This document shows positions 32,459-41,564 of a stretch of DNA of 64,000 nucleotides, piece after piece. Location: assembly GCA_017744315.1 (NCBI GenBank), contig JAGIBN010000002.1, forward strand, positions 186,001-250,000. The letters are read 5' to 3'. Position 1 is the stretch's first letter, and each line of letters starts with the position of its first letter. Source of the DNA: Porphyrobacter sp. (lineage in GTDB: Bacteria > Pseudomonadota > Alphaproteobacteria > Sphingomonadales > Sphingomonadaceae). The translations under genes and the position numbers were made by a program. The notes under the pieces were generated by a model. That model was given only the letters and a program-made list of their open reading frames with translations. It did not search any database and was not told the DNA's origin.

Positions 32459-35020
32459 ATGCAGCTAGTCATCGTTGAATCCCCCGCCAAGGCGAAGACC
32501 ATCGAGAAGTACCTGGGCAAGGACTACAAGGTCCTCGCCTCCTATGGTCACATCCGCGACCTGCCGCCGAAGGACGGTTCGGTGCGGCCAGAGGAGGGGT
32601 TCGCGATGGATTGGGAGACCTATCGCGACAAGGTCTCGCGGGTGAAGGAAATCTCCGACGCAGCCAAAAAGGCCGACCGTCTGATCCTCGCCACCGACCC
32701 TGACCGCGAGGGCGAGGCGATTTCCTGGCACGTGCGTGAGCTCCTGGCCAAGCGCAAGGCGCTGCCCAAGGAGGTCGAGCGCGTCACCTTCAACGCGATC
32801 ACCAAGGACGCCGTGACCCAGGCGATGGCGCAGCCGCGTGAGCTCGATACCGATCTGATCGACGCTTACCTGGCGCGCCGTGCGCTGGACTACCTGTTCG
32901 GCTTTACCCTCAGTCCCGTGTTGTGGCGCAAGCTTCCCGGCGCGAAGAGCGCGGGCCGCGTGCAGTCCGTGGCGCTGCGTCTGATCGTCGATCGTGAGCG
33001 CGAGATCGAGGCTTTCGTTCCGCAGGAATACTGGTCGGTCGTCGCCAAGATGCAGCACGACGGGACCGAGTTCGATGCCCGTCTGGTGACTTTCGATGGG
33101 CAAAAGCTCGATCGTCTGTCGATCGGCGACAAGGGCACGGCGGACAAGGCCAAGGCCGCAGTTGAAGCGGGCCGGTTCACGGTCGAGGGCGTCGAGACCA
33201 AGCCGCTCAAGCGCAACCCGGCGCCGCCGTTCACCACCTCGACTCTGCAGCAGGAAGCCGCCCGCAAGCTCGGCTTCTCCGCGAGCCACACGATGCGCCT
33301 GGCGCAGAACCTCTACGAGGCGGGCGCGATCACCTACATGCGTACCGACGGCGTGCAGATGGACGGCAGCGCCATCAGCGCTGCCCGTAGGGCCATCACG
33401 GAGCGCTTCTCGGGTCACTATCTGCCGGAGAAGCCGCGCGTTTATCAGACCAAGGCCAAGAACGCCCAGGAAGCGCACGAGGCGATCCGCCCGACCGACT
33501 TCAACCGCGACCGCGCCGGATCGGGCGACGAAGCCCGGCTCTACGACCTCATCTTCAAGCGCGCGATGGCGAGCCAGATGGCGGCCGCGAGCCTTGAGCG
33601 CACGACTGTCACGCTCCGCGACCCCACCGGTCGGCACGAGCTGCGCGCCACCGGTCAGGTGGTGAAGTTCCCCGGCTTCCTCGCCGTCTACGAGGAAGGT
33701 CGCGACCAGAAGGGTGAGGACGAGGAGGAGGAAGGCCTGCTCCCGATGATGCGGCAGGGCGACAGCCCGGCCAAGCTCGCGGTCGAGGCCGATCAGCACT
33801 TCACTCAGCCGCCGCCGCGCTTTTCGGAAGCGAGTCTGGTGAAGCGGCTCGAGGAGCTCGGCATTGGCCGGCCTTCGACTTACGCTTCGACCATCCAGAC
33901 GCTGCGCGACCGCGAATATGTCCGCACCGAAAAGAACCGCTTCTTCGCCGAGGACTCTGGCCGCCTGCTGACCGCGTTCCTCGAACGCTTCTTCCCGCGC
34001 TATGTCGGTTACGACTTCACCGCGGAGATGGAGGAAGAGCTCGACGACGTCTCGGGCGGCCGCGCGGAATGGAAGGCTGTGCTCGAAGAGTTCTGGCGCG
34101 ACTTCAAGCCGAAGAGCGATGAGGTGATGGAGCGCAAGCCCTCCGAAGTCACCGAAGTGCTCGACGAATTCCTGTCCGATTACCTGTTCCCGCCGAAGGC
34201 CGACGGCAGTGACCCGAGGGCCTGTCCGAAGTGCATCGCGGAAGGTCGCGACGGTGGCCGCCTGTCGCTGCGCGGCGGACGTTTCGGCGCCTTCATTGCC
34301 TGCTCGAACTATCCCGAGTGCAGCTTCCGCCGGAAGTTCGGTCAGCCGGGCGAGGAGGGCGCTGAGGACGATTCCATGGGCACCGATCCGGACAGTGGCC
34401 TGCCGGTCACGCGCCGGACCGGGCGCTTCGGGCCCTATATCCAGCTGGGCGAAGGCAAGGACGCCAAGAGGGCTTCGATCCCGAAGGACTTGCCCGACTT
34501 CGATCTCGACTGGGCGCTGCGTCTGCTGAGCCTGCCGCGCGAGGTTGGCACGCATCCGGAAAGCGGCCAGCCCATCACCGCGAGCATCGGGCGCTATGGC
34601 CCGTATCTCGCCCATGACGGCAAGTACGCCAAGCTCGGCGGCACTCGCGAGGTGTTCGAGACCGGCATGAACGCGGCAGTGACTTTGCTCGCCGAAGCCG
34701 CCAATCGCGGCGGCGCGGCACGGGGGACTGGCGCGAAGGCCGAGCCGATCAAGACGCTCGGTGCCCACCCGACCAGCGGCGGCGAGATGAAGGTCATGCC
34801 AGGCCGTTACGGTCCGTACGTCACCGACGGCACGACCAACGCCACCTTGCCCAAGGACGTGAAGCCTGAGGACGTGACCGAAGAGCAGGCCATTGCCTTG
34901 ATCGACGCACGCGCGGCCAAGGGACCGGCGAAGAAGAAGGGCGCCAAGAAGAAGGCCCCGGCCAAGAAGACTCCTGCGAAAAAGGCTGCCGCCAAGAAAC
35001 CCGCAAAGGCCAAATCATGA
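32459..35020 (+). CDS. topA: DNA topoisomerase I (853 aa)
   Basis: Type IA topoisomerase that relaxes negative supercoils. A Toprim domain opens 'LVIVESPAKAKTIEKYLG' and has the acidic 'ATDPDREGEAISWH'. The catalytic tyrosine is about residue 293 in 'ITYMRTDG'. A four-cysteine zinc ribbon ('CPKC', then 'CSNYPEC') precedes several C-terminal repeat domains ending 'RYGPYL'/'RYGPYV'. The tail is a Lys/Ala/Pro-rich string typical of alphaproteobacterial TopA. The stop overlaps the next small gene by 4 nt (ATGA). Confidence 0.97.
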   Translation: MQLVIVESPAKAKTIEKYLGKDYKVLASYGHIRDLPPKDGSVRPEEGFAMDWETYRDKVSRVKEISDAAKKADRLILATDPDREGEAISWHVRELLAKRKALPKEVERVTFNAITKDAVTQAMAQPRELDTDLIDAYLARRALDYLFGFTLSPVLWRKLPGAKSAGRVQSVALRLIVDREREIEAFVPQEYWSVVAKMQHDGTEFDARLVTFDGQKLDRLSIGDKGTADKAKAAVEAGRFTVEGVETKPLKRNPAPPFTTSTLQQEAARKLGFSASHTMRLAQNLYEAGAITYMRTDGVQMDGSAISAARRAITERFSGHYLPEKPRVYQTKAKNAQEAHEAIRPTDFNRDRAGSGDEARLYDLIFKRAMASQMAAASLERTTVTLRDPTGRHELRATGQVVKFPGFLAVYEEGRDQKGEDEEEEGLLPMMRQGDSPAKLAVEADQHFTQPPPRFSEASLVKRLEELGIGRPSTYASTIQTLRDREYVRTEKNRFFAEDSGRLLTAFLERFFPRYVGYDFTAEMEEELDDVSGGRAEWKAVLEEFWRDFKPKSDEVMERKPSEVTEVLDEFLSDYLFPPKADGSDPRACPKCIAEGRDGGRLSLRGGRFGAFIACSNYPECSFRRKFGQPGEEGAEDDSMGTDPDSGLPVTRRTGRFGPYIQLGEGKDAKRASIPKDLPDFDLDWALRLLSLPREVGTHPESGQPITASIGRYGPYLAHDGKYAKLGGTREVFETGMNAAVTLLAEAANRGGAARGTGAKAEPIKTLGAHPTSGGEMKVMPGRYGPYVTDGTTNATLPKDVKPEDVTEEQAIALIDARAAKGPAKKKGAKKKAPAKKTPAKKAAAKKPAKAKS

Positions 35021-35196
35021 GCGAACGATTTGAACGCCACAAGCAGCCCTGGACTTCCGAGGAGGTCGGCAAGCTGAAGACGCTTGCGGGCAAGGGCAAG
35101 GGCCTGAAGGAAATCGCCAAGGCGCTGGGGCGGACCGAGGAGTCGACCAAGGACCGCGCGAAGATCGACGGGATCGGGATTGCGAAGAAGCGGTAG
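35017..35196 (+). CDS. Small Myb/SANT-like helical protein coupled to topA (59 aa)
   Basis: A 59-residue basic protein starting 'MSERFERHKQPWTSEE'. The pattern W-T-x-E-E ... L-x2-L-x3-G-x4-E-I-A-x2-L-G-R-T matches a single Myb/SANT-type helix-turn-helix repeat, which would bind DNA or protein. ATG 35017 overlaps the topA stop (ATGA), so translation is coupled. A link to DNA topology is inferred from the context only. Confidence 0.72.
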   Translation: MSERFERHKQPWTSEEVGKLKTLAGKGKGLKEIAKALGRTEESTKDRAKIDGIGIAKKR

Positions 35197-35240
35197 GTCC
35201 TGGGGAAGTCAGGCGTCATCTACCCGGGGGAGTAAGCGGA

Positions 35241-35879
35241 GTGCTTGGATCAGTTCTTTTTTTGGCGGCTGCAATTTCCGCGCCCAGCCTCACGACCGCT
35301 GCAAACAAGAAGCTCTTTGGAAGCTACCCGGATTGGGCCGTGCTACAGGGAAAGTCGTCCGCCGCGCAGGTTGAAATCGTAGTTGAGCCTGACGGAAAGG
35401 CTCGATCCTGTACGATTGTCTGGTTTGTGGGGGATGAGCGCCTAGCCCAGGAGCGCTGCACCAAGGCATCCAGGCAAAAGTTCATTCCCGCAAAGGGATT
35501 GGACGGCCAACCAACGCTGGGGACGCTGCGAACTTTTCTGGCTCAATGGATCGTGGATGACAACGACACGCAGAGCCGTGAAGTTAGCGCTGCCCGACCG
35601 ACCCCAGACCTCACCTTGAAGGTGGATACTTCCACCCTGAGTTTGACCGAACCCCTGATTGTGAAACTGGTATTCCTGATTGATTCCGACGGGTTCGTGA
35701 AAGCCTGTACCGAGGACCAGAACCAGAACCAGGGGCAACAAACAGATGGTCGGATGGTGGAGGCCGCATGCGAACAAGCGGCCAAGGTCGCGGCGCCCAT
35801 CTTATTAGATCGAGCGGGAGCACCAACAGCATACGTCATTAACTCGACCGTTCGGCTCGAACCTGCTGCGGCGTCCTAA
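35241..35879 (+). CDS. Secreted protein with two TonB-C-like repeats (212 aa)
   Basis: Signal peptide at the N-terminus ('SVLFLAAAISAPSLTTAA'). The mature part appears to contain two related units with the pattern 'V..DG.A..C' ... 'C' ... 'D/G.P', as in TonB C-terminal domains: the first around 'VEPDGKARSCTIVW', the second around 'LIDSDGFVKACTE'. It has no membrane anchor or proline-rich spacer, so it is not a working TonB. Function unknown. GTG 35241 follows AGCGGA. The A/T content of the gene is visibly higher than that of its neighbours. Confidence 0.6.
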   Translation: MLGSVLFLAAAISAPSLTTAANKKLFGSYPDWAVLQGKSSAAQVEIVVEPDGKARSCTIVWFVGDERLAQERCTKASRQKFIPAKGLDGQPTLGTLRTFLAQWIVDDNDTQSREVSAARPTPDLTLKVDTSTLSLTEPLIVKLVFLIDSDGFVKACTEDQNQNQGQQTDGRMVEAACEQAAKVAAPILLDRAGAPTAYVINSTVRLEPAAAS

Positions 35880-35924
35880 GAGGTTAGATGGGAAGCCCTT
35901 GAAAGCAGGCCGTCTTACAGTCAC

Positions 35925-37331
35925 ATGGCTACGATGCCGACCGAGCCTGACCTTCACCAGCCCGACGGCCTCCCCAAACCTCGCCGCTGGTGGGCGATCG
36001 CGGCCATAAGTTTCGGCACCGCGCTGCTGGTGCTCGACGGGGCCATTGCCAACGTCGCCCTGCCGACCATCGCGCGCGACCTCAACGTCAGCAACGCGGC
36101 GGTGACCAATGTCGTGGCGGTGTACCAGTTGGTGCTGGTCATGGTGCTACTGCCGTTCTCCAGCCTCGGCGACCGGATGGGGCATAGGCGGCTCTACCAG
36201 TACGGGCAGGCCCTGTTCCTGGTGTCTTCCGCCCTGTGTTTGTTCGTGGGTGATTTCCTCGTCCTGCTTGCTCTGAGAGGCTTGCAGGCGGTGGGTGCGG
36301 GCATGGCCTTGAGCGTTTCGGCGGCGATGTTGCGGCAGATCTATCCGGCTCGGCAACTCGGCAGCGGGATGGGGGTGAACAGCGTGATCGTCGCTTCATC
36401 CTCGGCCCTGGCGCCGACGCTGGGCGGGTTCATCGTCGGGCATGCACCGTGGCAATGGGTGTTCGTCGCCGCTGCACCGCTGGCGCTTGTTTCGCTGTTG
36501 CTGGGGAGGGCGCTCCCTGAACCTGTCCGTAAGCCGCATCCGCCCGAGTGGCTCAGCGGCTTGTGGAGCGCGGGGACCATGCTCCTCCTGATCGGCGGGA
36601 TGCAGCTCGCGACCCATGAGAACGCCGTCGTCGGGGCTGCTCTGGCGGTCGCCGGTGCGGTTTCGCTGCTCTTGCTCGTGCAGCGGGAGAAGGCGCGCAA
36701 GAACCCGGTGGTGCCGGTGGACCTGCTGGCAAAGCCGGTCATCGGCCTGTCGGCGCTCGGAGCGATAGCCTGCTTCATCGCCGCCGGCTCGCTGATGCTT
36801 TCGCTGCCGTTCCGGCTTGAAGAGGGCATGGGCTACGCGCCGGAGGAAGTCGGCCTGCTGTTGCTGCCGTTCCCGCTGACGATGCTGGTCGTGGCCCCCC
36901 TGGCGGGCTGGATGAGCGACCGGATCGCTCCGACCAAGCTCGGCGTCGCAGGTATGGCCATCGCCATCATCGGCCTGCTGCTCGTGGCCTTCATGCCCGA
37001 CCGGCCGGGCGAGTTCGGCATTGGCTGGCGCCTCAGCTTCACCGCGCTCGGCTTCGGCTTGTTCTTCGCGCCCAATTCCCGCTTGCTCATTGGCCAGGCG
37101 CCGCGTGAGCGGGCCGCTGCGGCGGGAGGCCTGCTTTCAACCTCGCGCCTGCTCGGCCAGACGATGGCGGCCGTGACCGTCGGCATCCTGCTGGCGAGCG
37201 GCGCGGGGCTGGGCCCGACGCCGCTGTTCGTGGCTTGTGCGCTAGCGGTGGTCGCGGCGTTGTGCAGTTTGGCGCGGTTCCTGAGCGTGACCAAGTCCGG
37301 CGGGACCATGGCTACGCTGCGGAAGACCTAG
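35925..37331 (+). CDS. MFS drug/metabolite exporter, DHA2 (EmrB/QacA) type (468 aa)
   Basis: Fourteen hydrophobic segments are expected for this length. Motif C region 'LVLDGAIANVALPTIARDL' in the first helix is the DHA2 hallmark, and motif A is 'LGDRMGHRRLYQYG' after helix 2. It is a proton-driven exporter in the inner membrane; the substrate is unknown. It lacks an adjacent membrane-fusion protein gene. The stop codon shares the tetranucleotide CTAG with the stop of the convergent era gene. Confidence 0.88.
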   Translation: MATMPTEPDLHQPDGLPKPRRWWAIAAISFGTALLVLDGAIANVALPTIARDLNVSNAAVTNVVAVYQLVLVMVLLPFSSLGDRMGHRRLYQYGQALFLVSSALCLFVGDFLVLLALRGLQAVGAGMALSVSAAMLRQIYPARQLGSGMGVNSVIVASSSALAPTLGGFIVGHAPWQWVFVAAAPLALVSLLLGRALPEPVRKPHPPEWLSGLWSAGTMLLLIGGMQLATHENAVVGAALAVAGAVSLLLLVQREKARKNPVVPVDLLAKPVIGLSALGAIACFIAAGSLMLSLPFRLEEGMGYAPEEVGLLLLPFPLTMLVVAPLAGWMSDRIAPTKLGVAGMAIAIIGLLLVAFMPDRPGEFGIGWRLSFTALGFGLFFAPNSRLLIGQAPRERAAAAGGLLSTSRLLGQTMAAVTVGILLASGAGLGPTPLFVACALAVVAALCSLARFLSVTKSGGTMATLRKT

Positions 37332-38221
37332 CGCACCCAGTCGAGCCCGATCTCTTCGAAGATCTCGCGGCTTTCGGCCCAGCGTTCGTCCACCTTCACG
37401 TGAAGGAAGAGGTGGACTTTCACGCCAAGGATCTCGCTCAGTTCCTTGCGCGCCTCTTCACCAATCGCCTTGATCCGCGCTCCGCGCTTGCCGAGGACGA
37501 TCGGCTTCTGGCTGTCGCGGCCGACGACGATCTGCTGGTGGATCTCGACGCTACCGTCCTTGCGCACCTGATAGCTCTCGGGCCGCACGGCACTGTCGTA
37601 GGGCAGTTCTTCGTGAAGCTGCCGGTAGAGCTGCTCGCGAGTGACTTCGGCCGCGAGCAGGCGTTCGCTGGCGTCGCTGACCTGATCTTCAGGGTAATGC
37701 CACGGACCTTCGGGCATCAGGCTCGCGAGGTGGGCCTTCAATTCCGGAACGCCGTCGCCGGTCAGAGCGGAGATGAAGAATATCTCGGCGAAGTCGACTT
37801 TGCCCTGGAGGTCCTGGGCGAGGGCCAGCAAGGGTTCCTTGGCGCTGGCATCGACCTTGTTGAGGGCGAGCAGCTTGCGCTCCGGCCGCTCCTTCAGGGC
37901 CTCGAGCAGGGGCTCCAGCTCATGCCGGCGCTGCTTGATCGGATCGACAACCAGCAGCACTGCATCGGCCGCCACCGTGCCTTCCCAGGCGGCACTGACC
38001 ATGGCGCGGTCGAGCCGGCGTTTGGGCTCGAAGATGCCGGGCGTATCGGCGAGGATGATCTGCGTCTCGCCCTCGAGCGCGATGCCGAGCAGGCGCGCGC
38101 GCGTGGTCTGCGCCTTGGCGCTGGTGATGGCGACCTTCTGGCCCACCAGCTGGTTGACCAGCGTGGACTTGCCGGCGTTCGGCGCGCCGATGACCGCAAC
38201 CACTCCGCACTTCTGACTCAC
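37328..38221 (-). CDS. era: GTPase Era (297 aa)
   Basis: Ribosome-assembly GTPase. G1 'GAPNAGKST' at residues 11-19, G3 'DTPGIFEP', G4 'NKVD', then a C-terminal KH domain with 'VRKDGSVEIHQQIVVGRDSQ' and 'VLGKRGARIKAIGEEARKEL' that contacts 16S rRNA. Length normal. The start overlaps the rnc stop by 4 nt, so the lepB-rnc-era order forms one transcript. Confidence 0.97.
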   Translation of the reverse strand: MSQKCGVVAVIGAPNAGKSTLVNQLVGQKVAITSAKAQTTRARLLGIALEGETQIILADTPGIFEPKRRLDRAMVSAAWEGTVAADAVLLVVDPIKQRRHELEPLLEALKERPERKLLALNKVDASAKEPLLALAQDLQGKVDFAEIFFISALTGDGVPELKAHLASLMPEGPWHYPEDQVSDASERLLAAEVTREQLYRQLHEELPYDSAVRPESYQVRKDGSVEIHQQIVVGRDSQKPIVLGKRGARIKAIGEEARKELSEILGVKVHLFLHVKVDERWAESREIFEEIGLDWVR

Positions 38222-38889
38222 CCGTATCTCTCCATGAATTGCCGTGCCGCCTCGGTTTCGGCTTCCTGTTTGCTGCTGGCGGTCGCTTCGACCTCGCCAA
38301 CATTCTTCACGCTTACCTGAACGGTGAACCTGGCCGCATGATCCGGGCCCGTGCGTCCGACCAGCTTGTATTCCGGCGGCTTACGCTGGTTACCCGCGGC
38401 CCATTCCTGCAGCGCGCTCTTGGGATGCTTAGAGCGACCCGTGCGCCCTTCGATCACCGGGAGCCACAGCTGGTGCACTTTGTCGCGGGTAGCTTCGAAA
38501 CCGCTCTCCAGGAAACTGGCGCCGAGCAGGGCCTCCATGATGTCGCCCAGCACATTGTCACTGTCAGCCGCGCCGTCATCCCGCGCTTGCTTGCCGAGCA
38601 GGACATGAGCGGGAACACCGATCGTGCGCGCCACCCTCGCACAGGATAGCCGGCTGACGAGCGCGTTCAGGCGCTGGGCCAGCTCTCCTTCGGACCCCTC
38701 GCTGTTGCGATAAAGCCATTCGGCGATCGACAGGCCGAGGACCCGGTCGCCGAGAAACTCGAGCCGTTCGTACTTGCGCGTCGCCCCGGTACTGCCGTGG
38801 GTCAGTGCTTCCAGCCACAGGTCCGGCTTGACCACCTCGAAGCCAAGGCCTTCGAGCCATTCACGCGCCTCATCGGTAAGCGAACTCAA
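38218..38889 (-). CDS. rnc: Ribonuclease III (223 aa)
   Basis: Cleaves double-stranded RNA in rRNA and mRNA processing. The catalytic signature 'ERLEFLGDRVLGL' lies about 45 residues from the start, the second acidic site is 'DIMEALLGASFLE', and a C-terminal dsRNA-binding domain ends 'EAETEAARQFMERY'. I favour TTG 38889, which gives a TTGA overlap with the lepB stop and a normal length. GTG 38949 would add 20 residues and overlap lepB by 64 nt. Confidence 0.92.
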   Translation of the reverse strand: MSSLTDEAREWLEGLGFEVVKPDLWLEALTHGSTGATRKYERLEFLGDRVLGLSIAEWLYRNSEGSEGELAQRLNALVSRLSCARVARTIGVPAHVLLGKQARDDGAADSDNVLGDIMEALLGASFLESGFEATRDKVHQLWLPVIEGRTGRSKHPKSALQEWAAGNQRKPPEYKLVGRTGPDHAARFTVQVSVKNVGEVEATASSKQEAETEAARQFMERYG

Positions 38890-39728
38890 ATCGAGTGCCC
38901 TATCCGGTCCCAGCGGGCGGCGGTGAACCAGGTCCAGGGCTTGAGCCACTCTGCCGTGCCGTCGGTGGAGAAGAACATGAAGCTTGCCCGGCCGACGAGA
39001 TTTTCCTGGGGCACGAGATCGATCCCGCGCTGCGCAATGGCCGGGAAGCGGCTGTCGAGCGAGTTGTCGCGGTTGTCGCCCATCAGGAACAGCCGGTCTT
39101 CCGGCACGACCACGGGCTGCGTGGTGTCCTGCGGCTTGAGACCGAAATCGAGCACGTTGTAGCTGACGCCATTCGGCAGCGTTTCGCGGTACTGCGGGTA
39201 GCGGCAGGCGAAGGTGCCGTCTGCCTGCCGCTCGGTAAAGCGGACTTCGGCGCAGCCGCCGTTCGGACGAACCGGGATCACGAAGTCGGCGACCTTCTGC
39301 TTCTTCACCGGCACGCCGTTGATGTGGAGCACGCCGGCGACCATCTGCACCTGATCGCCCGGCAGGCCTATCACGCGCTTCACATAGTCGGTGCGGTCGA
39401 TCGGGTGCTTGAAGATCACCACGTCGCCCCGTTCGGGCTGGCTACCGAAGATCCGTTGCCCATTGTTCCAATCGATCGGTAGCGAGGCCCCCGAGTAACC
39501 GTAGGGCCACTTGGCGGCGAACAGGTAATCGCCGACCAGGAGGCGCGGCATCATCGACTCGCTGGGGATTGAGAAGCTGGTGAACAGGAAGGTCCGGAAG
39601 ATCAGGACGACGACCACTAGCTTGATCAGGAAAACGAAGAAATTGTCTTCCTTCTTCTCTTTCTTCTTCGCCGATACGGGCGCGGCGTCGACAGGTTCAC
39701 TCGTGACGGTGGGGGCGTTTTCGCTCAT
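38886..39728 (-). CDS. lepB: Signal peptidase I (280 aa)
   Basis: Cleaves signal peptides of exported proteins at the periplasmic face of the inner membrane. One hydrophobic anchor (about 30-50) follows a Lys/Glu-rich N-terminus. The catalytic Ser58 is in 'IPSESMMP' and the general-base Lys117 in 'DYVKRVIGLPGD'. The later box 'FLMGDNRDNSLDSR' is present. First gene of the lepB-rnc-era group, divergent from pgi across 112 bp. Confidence 0.96.
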   Translation of the reverse strand: MSENAPTVTSEPVDAAPVSAKKKEKKEDNFFVFLIKLVVVVLIFRTFLFTSFSIPSESMMPRLLVGDYLFAAKWPYGYSGASLPIDWNNGQRIFGSQPERGDVVIFKHPIDRTDYVKRVIGLPGDQVQMVAGVLHINGVPVKKQKVADFVIPVRPNGGCAEVRFTERQADGTFACRYPQYRETLPNGVSYNVLDFGLKPQDTTQPVVVPEDRLFLMGDNRDNSLDSRFPAIAQRGIDLVPQENLVGRASFMFFSTDGTAEWLKPWTWFTAARWDRIGHSI

Positions 39729-39840
39729 TGGCCTGCTACCGAAGTTGACACAGATGAAGCAGTCCGGCGCAATGGCAGCTGCTCCCAGGTAGGATCGGTG
39801 CGATTGCGTTGGTCTGTCATGGGCTCAGGCCTTAGCCGTT

Positions 39841-41388
39841 ATGCCCGAAGGTAGGAAAGGGGAAACACCGTTGAGTGAAAGCCGCAAGCAGGCCTGGCAG
39901 GCGCTGAAGGACCAGCCCGCCGAAACATTGACCCAGCTGTTTGCGGCCGATCCCGACCGGGTAGCCAAGCTTTCCGCAAGGCTGGCTATCGGGCCGGGCA
40001 GCATCCTGTTCGATTGGTCCAAGACTCATCTGACCGATGGCTTGCTCGACGGTTTCGAAGCCCTCGCGGAAGCCGCGGATTTCACCGAGATGCGCCGCAA
40101 GCTCTTTGCCGGCGAGGTGGTCAATCCGACCGAGGGACGCGCTGCCGAGCATTCCGCCTTGCGTGGCGTAGGCAAGGAAGCCAGCGTCGAAGAAGCCGCT
40201 GCGCTGCTCGCGCGAATGCAGCTGCTGGTCGAGGCGATCCACGAGGGGGCGCTGGGTGAAGTCCGGCACCTTATCCACATCGGCATTGGCGGTTCGGCGC
40301 TTGGTCCTGCCCTGGCGGTGGACGCCCTGTCGCGCGACCTGGCGCTGGTCGACGTCCATGTGGTCTCGAACATCGACGGCGTTGCGCTTGAGGCGGCCTT
40401 CGCGCGCTGCGATCCGGCCACCACTCTCGTGGCCGTCGCCAGCAAGACCTTCACCACCACCGAGACGATGACCAACGCCACCAGCGCGCTCAAGTGGTTG
40501 GCGGAAAATGGTGTGTCCGATCCTTACGGCCGGGTGATTGCCCTGACCGCGGCGCCGGAAAAGGCCGTCGAGTGGGGCGTCGACGAGACACGCATCCTTC
40601 CCTTCGCCGAAAGCGTGGGAGGGCGTTATTCGATTTGGTCCTCGATCGGGTTCCCGGTGGCGATGGCCGTGGGCTGGGAGGACTTCCAGGCCATGCTCGA
40701 CGGTGCAGCCGAAGTCGACGTGCATTTTCGCGACACCGACGGCCGGGCCAACCTTCCGCTTCGCGCGGCCTTTGCCGACTTGTTCTATTCGCGCCTGCGC
40801 GGGGCACAGACGCGAGCCGTCTTTGCCTATGACGAGCGGCTGCGGCTGTTTCCGAGCTATCTCCAGCAGCTGGAGATGGAATCGAATGGCAAGAGCGTCA
40901 CCGCAGAGGGCAAGCCGGTTGACGGCCCGACGGCCCCGATCACCTGGGGCGGCGTGGGCACCGACGCGCAGCATGCGGTGTTCCAGTTGCTCCACCAGGG
41001 CACGCACCTCGTGCCGGTGGACTTCATCGCCAGCATTGCGCCGGGTGACGAGCTCGATCCGGCGCACCACCGCATCCTGCTGATGAACTGTTTCGCCCAA
41101 GGCGCGGCTCTGCTCGTGGGGCGGAGCGCGGAAGATCCGGCGCGAGCCTATTCGGGCAATCGCCCGAGCGCGACGATCCTGGTCGACGATATTGACCCCG
41201 CCACGCTCGGCGCGCTGATCGCTTTCCATGAGCATCGAACGTTCGCCAACGCGGTGCTCATGGACATCAATCCGTTCGACCAGTTCGGCGTCGAACTGGG
41301 CAAGGAAATGTCCAACAAGATCGACCGGGGGCTGAGTAATTTCGATGCCAGCACCATCGCCCTGGGCGAGGCGGCAGGCCTCGGCTGA
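39841..41388 (+). CDS. pgi: Glucose-6-phosphate isomerase (515 aa)
   Basis: Interconverts glucose-6-phosphate and fructose-6-phosphate. The sequence contains 'HIGIGGSALGPALAVDAL' and 'ASKTFTTTETMTNA' for phosphate binding, 'GGRYSIWSSIGFPVA' (signature 1) and the late 'EHRTFANAVLMDINPFDQFGVELGK' box with the conserved Glu and Lys. Slightly short of the E. coli enzyme. ATG 39841 is used; a TTG 10 codons later ('LSESRKQ') is possible. It links sugar metabolism to the nucleotide sugars used by the polysaccharide locus. Confidence 0.96.
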   Translation: MPEGRKGETPLSESRKQAWQALKDQPAETLTQLFAADPDRVAKLSARLAIGPGSILFDWSKTHLTDGLLDGFEALAEAADFTEMRRKLFAGEVVNPTEGRAAEHSALRGVGKEASVEEAAALLARMQLLVEAIHEGALGEVRHLIHIGIGGSALGPALAVDALSRDLALVDVHVVSNIDGVALEAAFARCDPATTLVAVASKTFTTTETMTNATSALKWLAENGVSDPYGRVIALTAAPEKAVEWGVDETRILPFAESVGGRYSIWSSIGFPVAMAVGWEDFQAMLDGAAEVDVHFRDTDGRANLPLRAAFADLFYSRLRGAQTRAVFAYDERLRLFPSYLQQLEMESNGKSVTAEGKPVDGPTAPITWGGVGTDAQHAVFQLLHQGTHLVPVDFIASIAPGDELDPAHHRILLMNCFAQGAALLVGRSAEDPARAYSGNRPSATILVDDIDPATLGALIAFHEHRTFANAVLMDINPFDQFGVELGKEMSNKIDRGLSNFDASTIALGEAAGLG

Positions 41389-41389
41389 C

Positions 41390-41524
41390 ATGAAGCTTCT
41401 GCCGGTCATCGGGACCGAGCAGAAGCGCGAGTTCGTGATCGAAGGCGATACCATGACGATCGCGGAAACTTACGAGGCCGACGGAGTGAGATACGAAGCA
41501 AAGCGGGTGCTGCAGAGGCAATAG
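41390..41524 (+). CDS. Short orphan ORF after pgi, possible remnant (44 aa)
   Basis: An ATG one base after the pgi stop opens a 44-residue frame ('MKLLPVIGTEQKREF' then 'VIEGDTMTIAETYEADGVRY'). The alternating strand pattern looks like the last two beta strands of a lipocalin-like or DUF1579-like protein, which would make it a truncated remnant. It lacks a signal peptide and a good ribosome binding site. The next gene also encodes a small secreted protein of beta type. Expression is uncertain. Confidence 0.35.
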   Translation: MKLLPVIGTEQKREFVIEGDTMTIAETYEADGVRYEAKRVLQRQ

Positions 41525-41564
41525 CGGCCCAATCTGCATTCACGCAGGCGCAGGGGAGACGAAC

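Noticed and set aside
32465..34768. 767-codon open frame on the minus strand opposite topA
   Set aside because: It is a shadow of the high-GC topA gene: topA has all family motifs, while the antisense translation has low-complexity Arg/Leu/Gly composition and no domain.
39832..41454. 540-codon minus-strand frame over pgi
   Set aside because: Antisense shadow; pgi on the plus strand is a certain gene, and the minus translation shows no known motif or ribosome binding site.
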